From JAFDWI01 sp040255345 (GTDB taxonomy: Bacteria > Actinomycetota > Acidimicrobiia > Acidimicrobiales > Iamiaceae), in the NCBI GenBank assembly GCA_040255345.1, contig JBDZUV010000058.1, positions 1 through 18,873 of the forward strand: a stretch of 18,873 bases of DNA. Direction: 5' to 3'. Below the pieces are notes generated by a model. The model saw nothing but the letters and a program-made list of their open reading frames with translations. It made no database searches and had not been told where the DNA came from. The position numbers and the translations under genes were made by a program. Shown piece after piece: positions 13,686 through 18,873 of the stretch (positions are counted from its first letter, which is position 1; each line of letters starts with the position of its first letter).

Positions 13686-13865
13686 ATGGCTGATCTGATC
13701 GTCACTCAGGTTCGTTCCGCGATCGGAGCGAAACCCAAACAGCGCGGTACGCTCAGGGCCCTCGGTCTGGGTCGTATCGGTCGATCCAACACGTTGCCGG
13801 ACCGTCCCGAGATCCGCGGCATGATCGCGCGCGTTCCCCACCTCGTCGACGTCGAAGAGGCGTAA
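13686..13865 (+). CDS. rpmD: 50S ribosomal protein L30 (uL30)
   Basis: L30 is a small 50S protein. The 59-residue product has the standard pattern LIVTQVRSAIGAKPKQRGTL, RALGLGRIGRSNTLPD and IRGMIARVPHLVDVEE. The frame is open further upstream within rpsE, but the ATG at 13686, five bases after the rpsE stop, gives the family start. Its TAA overlaps the rplO ATG (TAATG). Confidence 0.96.
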   Translation: MADLIVTQVRSAIGAKPKQRGTLRALGLGRIGRSNTLPDRPEIRGMIARVPHLVDVEEA

Positions 13866-14350
13866 TGAAGATCCACGAACTCAAACCCGCCGAAGGCGCC
13901 AAGCGCAGTCGCAGGCGTGTTGCCCGCGGCATCGCCGGCAAGGGCGGCAAGACCGCCGGCCGCGGCACCAAGGGCCAGCGGGCCCGCAACACCGTCCCGG
14001 TCGGTTTCGAGGGCGGCCAGATGCCACTGCACATGCGGGTGCCGAAGCTGCGCGGGTTCAACAACCCGTTCCGTGTCGAGTACCAGGGCGTCAACCTCGA
14101 CACGCTGGAGGCGTCCGGCCTGGACGAGATCACCCCGGAGAGCTTGCGCGACAAGGGTATCGCCCGGAAGGGCGCGCTGATCAAGGTCCTCGGCCGGGGC
14201 GACGTGAGCCGTCCGATCCGGGTGAAGGCGCACGCGTTCTCGGCCACGGCCGAAGCAGCCATCGTCGCGGCAGGCGGTAGCGTGGAGCGTCTGCCGTTGC
14301 CGTTCTCGGGTCGTCCGCCCGCACAGGGCAACGCCCTCACGAATCGCTGA
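13865..14350 (+). CDS. rplO: 50S ribosomal protein L15 (uL15)
   Basis: L15 is a late-assembly 50S protein. The 161-residue product starts MKIHELKPAEGAKRSRRRVA and has the Gly/Arg-rich GKGGKTAGRGTKGQRAR segment, then GFEGGQMPLHMRVPKLRGF. The C-terminal globular domain ends in AHAFSATAEAAIVAAGGSVE and a proline-rich tail. Length is slightly above the usual value of about 145-150. It overlaps rpmD by one base and is followed by secY after 24 nt. Confidence 0.96.
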   Translation: MKIHELKPAEGAKRSRRRVARGIAGKGGKTAGRGTKGQRARNTVPVGFEGGQMPLHMRVPKLRGFNNPFRVEYQGVNLDTLEASGLDEITPESLRDKGIARKGALIKVLGRGDVSRPIRVKAHAFSATAEAAIVAAGGSVERLPLPFSGRPPAQGNALTNR

Positions 14351-14374
14351 CGCGGCCGCCGTCAGGAGCTCTAG

Positions 14375-15730
14375 GTGTCGACGTTCTCGAACCTGTACAA
14401 GATCACGGAACTGAGAAACAAGGTCCTGTTCACGATCATGGTGATCGTGGTCTACCGGATCGGGTCCCAGATTCCCGTGCCGGGGATCGACATCACCCAG
14501 CTCCAGCAGCTCAAGAACTCGTCTGAGACCGGTGGTCTGCTGCAGTTCATGCAGCTGTTCTCCGGGGGCACGATCACCCAGTTCTCGGTGTTCGCCCTCG
14601 GGATCATGCCCTACATCACGGCGTCGATCGTGATCCAGGTGCTGACCGTCGCGGTGCCGAAGCTCGAGGAGTGGCAGAACCAGGGCGCGGTCGGCCACCG
14701 CAAGATCATCCAGTGGACGCGGTATGTGACCGTCGCGATCTGTGTGGTGCAGGCGGTCTCGTTGACCTACATGCTCCACAACGGCGGCGGCGGGTTCTTC
14801 GCCTCCGGTGTCCAGGGCATCGACATGTTCGGCCCGGGCAACTTCACCCCCGGTCGGATCGCGTTGTGTGCGGTCGCACTGACCGCCGGCGCGACGCTGC
14901 TCATGTGGATGGGTGAGGCGATCACCCAGCGGGGCGTCGGCAACGGGATGTCGCTGATCATCTTCGTGGCGGTGGCGAGCCGGGTGCCGGTCGACTTCGG
15001 CACGGTGAAAGCCGAGAAGGGCTGGTTCATCATGGCCGTGGTGATCGCCGTGTTCATGGTGATGATGGTCGCGATCGTCTACTTCGAACAGGGCCAACGG
15101 CGGATCCCGGTGCAGTTCGCGAAACGGGTCGTCGGCCGGCGAATGTACGGCGGTCAGAGTACGTACATCCCCCTGAAGGTGAACGCGTCGGGCATCATCG
15201 CGATCATCTTCGCGTCGGCGCTGCTGTACCTGCCGCTGGTGATCACCGGGATGTTGCCGACCAAGACGAACGCCGACGGCACCCCGGTCCAGAACTGGGT
15301 GTACAGCGTCCAGAGTTTCATCAACAACTACCTGGTCTCGCCGACCTCACCGGTGTATCTGATCATCTACGGGTTGCTGATCGTGCTGTTCAGCTACTTC
15401 TACAACTCGATCCAGTTCAATGCGCCCATGCAAGCCGACAACATCCGCAAACAGGGCGGCTTCATCCCGGGGATCCGGCCCGGACCCCAGACCGAGAAGT
15501 ACCTGTCGAAGGTGCTGAACCGGATCACCCTGCCGGGCGCGATCTTCACCGTGATCATCGCGCTGATTCCGGCGTACTTCCTGTCGAAGTACCTGCCCGG
15601 TGGTGGTGGCCAGTCGCTCGCGTTCTTCGGGATCTCGGTGCTGATCCTCGTGCAGGTCGCACTCGACACGATCAAGCAGGTCGACTCGCAGCTCATGTTG
15701 CGGAACTACGAAGGTTTCATCACCAAGTGA
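14375..15730 (+). CDS. secY: Preprotein translocase channel subunit SecY
   Basis: SecY is the membrane channel of the Sec translocon. The 451-residue protein shows ten hydrophobic segments, beginning with VLFTIMVIVVYRIGSQIPVP. It carries the plug-region sequence QLFSGGTITQFSVFALGIMP and the cytoplasmic loop QGQRRIPVQFAKRVVGRRMY, which contacts SecA and the ribosome. The last loop NIRKQGGFIPGIRPG precedes the final helices. The start is the GTG at 14375: an in-frame TAG (14372-14374) abuts it, and AGGAG (14364-14368) is six nt upstream. Sitting after rplO, as in most bacteria, it links ribosome and translocon supply. Nothing is missing. Confidence 0.97.
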   Translation: MSTFSNLYKITELRNKVLFTIMVIVVYRIGSQIPVPGIDITQLQQLKNSSETGGLLQFMQLFSGGTITQFSVFALGIMPYITASIVIQVLTVAVPKLEEWQNQGAVGHRKIIQWTRYVTVAICVVQAVSLTYMLHNGGGGFFASGVQGIDMFGPGNFTPGRIALCAVALTAGATLLMWMGEAITQRGVGNGMSLIIFVAVASRVPVDFGTVKAEKGWFIMAVVIAVFMVMMVAIVYFEQGQRRIPVQFAKRVVGRRMYGGQSTYIPLKVNASGIIAIIFASALLYLPLVITGMLPTKTNADGTPVQNWVYSVQSFINNYLVSPTSPVYLIIYGLLIVLFSYFYNSIQFNAPMQADNIRKQGGFIPGIRPGPQTEKYLSKVLNRITLPGAIFTVIIALIPAYFLSKYLPGGGGQSLAFFGISVLILVQVALDTIKQVDSQLMLRNYEGFITK

Positions 15731-15767
15731 CCGCGCCAGAAACGGCACGTGTTGGGCGGCCGGTGCG

Positions 15768-16436
15768 ATGACGGCCGGTACCCGGCTGGTCATGCTCGGC
15801 CGTCAAGGCGCGGGCAAGGGCACCCAGTGTGTGCGCATGTCGCGTCATTACGTGGTGCCGCACATCTCGACCGGTGACATGCTGCGCACCGCGGTCAAGG
15901 CCGGCACCGATGTGGGGCTGCGGGCCAAGGGCTACATGGATCGCGGTGAGCTGTTGCCCGACGAGGTGATGGTCGCGGTCGTCGACGAGCAGATCAACGA
16001 TTCGGAACTGACCCGGCGTGGTTTCATCCTCGACGGGTTCCCCCGCACCGTGCCCCAGGCCGAGGCGCTCGCGAAGATCGTCGAAGGTGTGGGTGGGCTC
16101 GACGTCGTGATCGACCTGGACGTGCCCGTGCCGGTGGTGCTCGAGCGGTTGGCGAGTCGACGGGTGTGTGTGGACTGCGGCGCCAACTATTCGACCGACA
16201 ACCCGCCCAAGGAACCGTGGATCTGTGACGAGTGTGGCGGCGACGTGGTCCAACGCGCGGACGACACGCCCGAGGCGATCCAACGGCGCCTCGATCTGTA
16301 CGAGCGTGAGACGGCGCCGTTGACCATGTGGTACGCGGAGCGCGGCCTGCTCGAGGTCGTCGACGGTCTCGGTTCGACCGACGCGGTCGCCGCTCGCATC
16401 ATCGCGGCGATCGACGCACGTACGAAGGCGTCTTGA
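15768..16436 (+). CDS. adk: Adenylate kinase, zinc-LID type
   Basis: Adenylate kinase interconverts ATP + AMP and 2 ADP in the cytosol. The 222-residue protein has the P-loop GRQGAGKGT (11-19), the AMP-site STGDMLR (34-40) and DGFPRT (89-94). Its long LID holds Cys134/Cys137 (CVDC) and Cys153/Cys156 (CDEC), the four-Cys zinc-binding arrangement. The P-loop Arg-Gln replaces the more common Ala/Pro pair, a mild variation. The ATG at 15768 lies 37 nt after secY with no clear SD. The stop overlaps the likely map start (TTGA). Placement between secY and map is the classical order. Confidence 0.96.
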   Translation: MTAGTRLVMLGRQGAGKGTQCVRMSRHYVVPHISTGDMLRTAVKAGTDVGLRAKGYMDRGELLPDEVMVAVVDEQINDSELTRRGFILDGFPRTVPQAEALAKIVEGVGGLDVVIDLDVPVPVVLERLASRRVCVDCGANYSTDNPPKEPWICDECGGDVVQRADDTPEAIQRRLDLYERETAPLTMWYAERGLLEVVDGLGSTDAVAARIIAAIDARTKAS

Positions 16437-17194
16437 ACCTGCGGGTGGGGATCGACCGCAAGTCCGTCGAGCAGATCGCGGCGATGCGACTTGCCGGCCG
16501 GGTGGTCGCCGAGATGCACGAGGAGATCCGTGCGGCGATCCGACCGGGCGTGACCACCGCGGCCCTCGACGACGTGGGACGAAACGTGCTCGAACGACGC
16601 GGCGCGCAGTCGAACTTTCTCGGCTACCACGGCTACCCGGCGGTGATCTGTGCCTCGGTGAACGAGGTGGTCGTGCACGGGATCCCGGGGGACCGGGTGT
16701 TGGAAGACGGCGATGTGATCTCCGTCGACTGTGGGGCGATCGTGGACGGCTGGCACGGTGACGCCGCGTTCACCGTCGGAGTCGGCGCCGTCGACGCCGT
16801 GACGCGGGCGTTGATCGACACGGCCGATCGGGCGCTTGCCGAAGGGATCGCGGCCATGGTGCCCGGTGCGCGCCTGGGCGACTACGGCGCGATCGTCGCC
16901 GGAATCGTCGCCGACCGGGGTTATGAGTTGGCCGAAGGATTCACCGGGCACGGCATCGGCCGGGCGATGCACGAGGCGCCGGCGGTTCCGAACGAGGCCC
17001 GGGCGGGCACCGGGCCGAAAGTGCGGGTCGGCAATGTGTTGGCGTTCGAGCCGATGATCTGTGCCGGGTCGGGCGCCACGGCGATCCTCGCGGACGACTG
17101 GACCGCGGTGACCGTCGACGGATCCCGCGCGGTGCACGTCGAGCACACCGTCGCGATCACCGCCGACGGGCCGCAGATCCTCACGCTGCCCTGA
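16433..17194 (+). CDS. map: Type I methionine aminopeptidase
   Basis: This enzyme removes the initiator Met from nascent proteins at the ribosome exit. The 253-residue product has all five metal ligands of the family: Asp99 (SVDCG), Asp110 (WHGDAAF), His173 (TGHGIG), Glu206 (AFEPM) and Glu237 (HVEHT). It also has the substrate-pocket His82 (VVVHGIP) and His180 (MHEAP). The start is a judgement. TTG at 16433 overlaps the adk stop (TTGA) and has GAAGG (16424-16428) four nt upstream. The in-frame GTG at 16445 would remove four residues and has no SD. There is no N-terminal zinc-finger extension. In many actinobacteria infA follows map; here it does not. Confidence 0.95.
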   Translation: MNLRVGIDRKSVEQIAAMRLAGRVVAEMHEEIRAAIRPGVTTAALDDVGRNVLERRGAQSNFLGYHGYPAVICASVNEVVVHGIPGDRVLEDGDVISVDCGAIVDGWHGDAAFTVGVGAVDAVTRALIDTADRALAEGIAAMVPGARLGDYGAIVAGIVADRGYELAEGFTGHGIGRAMHEAPAVPNEARAGTGPKVRVGNVLAFEPMICAGSGATAILADDWTAVTVDGSRAVHVEHTVAITADGPQILTLP

Positions 17195-17203
17195 GAGCCG
17201 TTC

Positions 17204-17282
17204 GGCGGGATCATGCCCGCCCAGGGCCGCCCCGGCACGCCGCCGGGATGGTCCAGTCCTGGTCCTCGGCGCATGCTGCGCC
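17204..17282 (+). terminator. Cluster of three GC-rich hairpins after map
   Basis: Three perfect stems follow the map stop: GGCGGG/CCCGCC (17204-17209/17216-17221, 6-nt loop), CCCGGC/GCCGGG (17231-17236/17242-17247, 5-nt loop) and GGCGCA/TGCGCC (17268-17273/17277-17282, TGC loop). None has a U-tract. The cluster would end the long ribosomal transcript before the separately promoted diguanylate cyclase. Confidence 0.5.
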
Positions 17283-17336
17283 TGCGCGTTCAACTGACCT
17301 GAGCGGACGTCACCGACAGACACTTCGGCCCCTGGC

Positions 17337-17367
17337 TGGAAAGTGCGACCCTGACTCGCAGTAGTAT
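17337..17367 (+). promoter_or_regulatory. Possible promoter of the diguanylate cyclase gene
   Basis: TAGTAT (17362-17367) is a good actinobacterial -10 hexamer (TAnnnT). The upstream TGGAAA (17337-17342) is a weak -35 at 19-nt spacing. Transcription would begin near 17374, about 43 nt before the GTG at 17417 and downstream of the ATG at 17366, which supports the later start. Confidence 0.4.
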
Positions 17368-17416
17368 GGCGTCGATCCCGGTGGGCGCCGGGACGTTGGT
17401 CAGGGTAGGGGGAATT

Positions 17417-18787
17417 GTGGAGTTCGCAGACGCTGATACCGGGTATCCACCGATCGGTTCCAGAGGGTTCTTCGAGTCGATACTGGACACGTCGGTCAAT
17501 CCCTTCGTGGTGATGGACGAGAAACTCGTCGTGGTGTACACGAGTTCGTCGCTGACCGCGCTGCTCGGCTGGGAACAGGGCTACTGGATCGGTCGCAGCA
17601 TGCTCGACATGCTCGACGCCGAAAGCCTGGCCTACGTGCTGCCCGGCTTCGTCGAGCTCAGCAGGTCGAAGCGTCCGCCCGACTGGGTCGGCGCCCCCGT
17701 CCGGGTGCGGATGCATTGCGCGGATGGCAGCCTCGCTGCGGTCGACGGGCAGGTGCGCCCCTCGTCGGTGACGGGCGTGGCGGGCTACGTCGCGCAACTC
17801 GAGCGGGCCGGCGGCGCGCTGGCAACCAGCGATGCCATCGAGATGACGCTTCAGGGCAGTGACCTCGACGGAGCACTGGCGTTGCTGTCGTCGGTGATCG
17901 AACACGACGTCCCCGATACGGTCGCGGCGCTGGGTCTGGGGTGGGACGGCGAACGATTCGGCCAGGTCGTCGGCGCAGCCACCTCGCTGGCTCTCGATGA
18001 TCCTGGCCTCGTCGACCGAACCGTGATCGACGCGGCCTTACGCACCACGCGCGACGTGGCGGATCTCTTCGATCACCTCGCCCCCGCCACCCGCAGGGCA
18101 GCAACCGAGGCGGGAATGGCGGCGTGTTGGTTCGTACCCACGCACACCACGAGCGAGGGCGGCCAGGACGCGGCACTGTTCGTGTGGCATCCCGAGCCGG
18201 GCCTGCCGAATCCGATCACCGAGATCAGCGTGCGTCGGGTCGCGAACCTGATCCGCGTCGCCCTGCGCTCCATCGGGCAGCGACGGGCCCTCACGTGGCA
18301 GGCGACACACGACCATCTGACCGAGTTGTGCAATCGCGGGGAGTTCACACGGCGCCTCGCCGCGACCACCGGGTGTCGGCGCGCGCTGCTCTACTGCGAT
18401 CTCGATGATTTCAAGCCCGTGAACGAGGAACTCGGGCACGTGGTGGGTGATCAGGTGTTGTCCGCCGTCGCGGGCAGATTGCGCCACGCGTGCGGTGAGC
18501 ATCTCGTCGCGCGGCTCGGTGGCGACGAATTCGCCGTGCTGATCTCGGACGTTCCCGGAATCGAAGCGGCCGAGGAGGTGGCGGTGGCGGTCCTGAACGC
18601 ACTGGCGACGCCGATCTCGGTCATGGGCCGCCACCCGAAGTTGGGGATCAGCGTGGGCCTCGCCTACGACGCGGACGGGTCGATGGACGCCGACCACCTG
18701 GTGGCCGAGGCCGATCGGATGCTGCGTGAGGCGAAGGTCGCAGGGAAGAACCAGATCGGTAGCGGTGCCCTGGTCCCCGCGCCCTGA
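17417..18787 (+). CDS. PAS-GGDEF diguanylate cyclase
   Basis: This would make cyclic di-GMP from two GTP in response to a signal sensed by its N-terminal domains. The 456-residue soluble protein has a PAS domain (about 20-130: FESILDTSVNPFVVMDEKLV, LLGWEQGYWIG). A central GAF-like region follows (about 145-288), then a GGDEF domain (about 296-448). The latter shows DHLTELCNRGEF, YCDLDDFKPVNEELGHVVGD and the intact active-site loop LGGDEF (GGDEF 368-372). Glu replaces the usual Asp in the ND of the FKxxND motif. The RxxD inhibitory site expected just before the loop is missing (CGEH). The frame reaches an ATG at 17366, but the GTG at 17417 has GGGGGA (17407-17412) five nt upstream and lies after the predicted -10. 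There are no membrane segments. It is unrelated in function to the ribosomal block. Confidence 0.9.
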   Translation: MEFADADTGYPPIGSRGFFESILDTSVNPFVVMDEKLVVVYTSSSLTALLGWEQGYWIGRSMLDMLDAESLAYVLPGFVELSRSKRPPDWVGAPVRVRMHCADGSLAAVDGQVRPSSVTGVAGYVAQLERAGGALATSDAIEMTLQGSDLDGALALLSSVIEHDVPDTVAALGLGWDGERFGQVVGAATSLALDDPGLVDRTVIDAALRTTRDVADLFDHLAPATRRAATEAGMAACWFVPTHTTSEGGQDAALFVWHPEPGLPNPITEISVRRVANLIRVALRSIGQRRALTWQATHDHLTELCNRGEFTRRLAATTGCRRALLYCDLDDFKPVNEELGHVVGDQVLSAVAGRLRHACGEHLVARLGGDEFAVLISDVPGIEAAEEVAVAVLNALATPISVMGRHPKLGISVGLAYDADGSMDADHLVAEADRMLREAKVAGKNQIGSGALVPAP

Positions 18788-18793
18788 CCGCCG

Positions 18794-18821
18794 GGTCGGT
18801 CCGGATTCCGCGGTGCCGACC
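18794..18821 (+). terminator. Hairpin after the diguanylate cyclase stop
   Basis: GGTCGG (18794-18799) pairs with CCGACC (18816-18821), and CGG/CCG (18802-18804/18808-18810) can pair inside it. It begins seven nt after the stop and lacks a U-tract. A terminator is plausible. Nothing else is recognisable to the end of the window. Confidence 0.4.
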
Positions 18822-18873
18822 GGCCGACGTCGCCACCTGGCCGTGGCCGACTTCGGCGCGGCCGCCCCGTGCG

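Noticed and set aside
13706..15097. 463-codon minus-strand ORF opposite rpmD, rplO and secY
   Set aside because: It is His/Asp/Arg-rich with no domain and is fully antisense to conserved genes.
17366..17416. ATG at 17366 as start of the diguanylate cyclase
   Set aside because: It lies inside the -10-like TAGTAT and has no SD. The GTG at 17417 has a strong SD and gives a normal PAS N-terminus.
16187..17905. 572-codon minus-strand ORF opposite adk, map and the cyclase
   Set aside because: It spans three real genes and the terminator region, with no recognisable protein features.
18648..18836. 62-codon minus-strand ORF at the right end
   Set aside because: It is Arg/Pro-rich, antisense to the cyclase 3' end, with no family resemblance.

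Overview
The window is high-GC DNA carrying a long actinobacterial-type ribosomal protein operon, with an accessory region on its left and a signalling gene on its right. Zinc-type S14, a four-Cys L24, tightly overlapping TGATG/GTGA gene junctions, GTG/TTG starts and a P450/kinase-like/CrtC-like cluster fit a high-GC actinobacterium. Acidimicrobiia (Ilumatobacter/Iamia-like) is my best guess, by inference only.

Left accessory part (1-819, + strand): the 3' end of an RHS-repeat polymorphic toxin gene, whose core ends at the DPSGL motif and is followed by an unrecognised 125-residue tip. A 107-residue ORF of unknown family overlaps its stop codon through ATGA. I hand-counted 45% GC over 541-780, against 72% in a sample line of rplC, so this looks like a transferred toxin tip with its candidate immunity gene. 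A non-coding convergent spacer (820-1125) follows.

Minus-strand cassette (4277 down to 1126): a CrtC/AttH-like (DUF7064/7065-type) protein, an APH-fold phosphotransferase coupled to it by GTGA, and a cytochrome P450. The P450 lacks about 70 N-terminal residues and has Lys where the ExxR Glu should be, so it is probably decaying. Upstream on the + strand lies a fossil of a PQQ-type beta-propeller gene (about 4350-4610).

Ribosomal block (about 4653-17194, + strand): a predicted promoter and a structured 210-nt leader precede rplC-rplD-rplW-rplB-rpsS-rplV-rpsC-rplP-rpmC-rpsQ, then rplN-rplX-rplE-rpsN(Z)-rpsH-rplF-rplR-rpsE-rpmD-rplO-secY-adk-map. These genes build the 30S and 50S subunits, the Sec translocon channel, adenylate homeostasis and N-terminal Met removal. 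rpsJ is not upstream of rplC, and the infA-rpmJ-rpsM-rpsK-rpsD-rpoA-rplQ block does not follow map. L22 and S3 both carry long acidic C-terminal tails. A 35-codon ORF exactly bridges rpsQ and rplN.

Right end (17195-18873): three GC-rich hairpins after map, a promoter-like element, then a PAS-GGDEF diguanylate cyclase started from a GTG, and a hairpin after its stop.

Best candidates for something undescribed: the RHS tip/immunity pair, the structured rplC leader RNA, the bridging small ORF in the rpsQ-rplN gap, and the acidic tails on L22 and S3.
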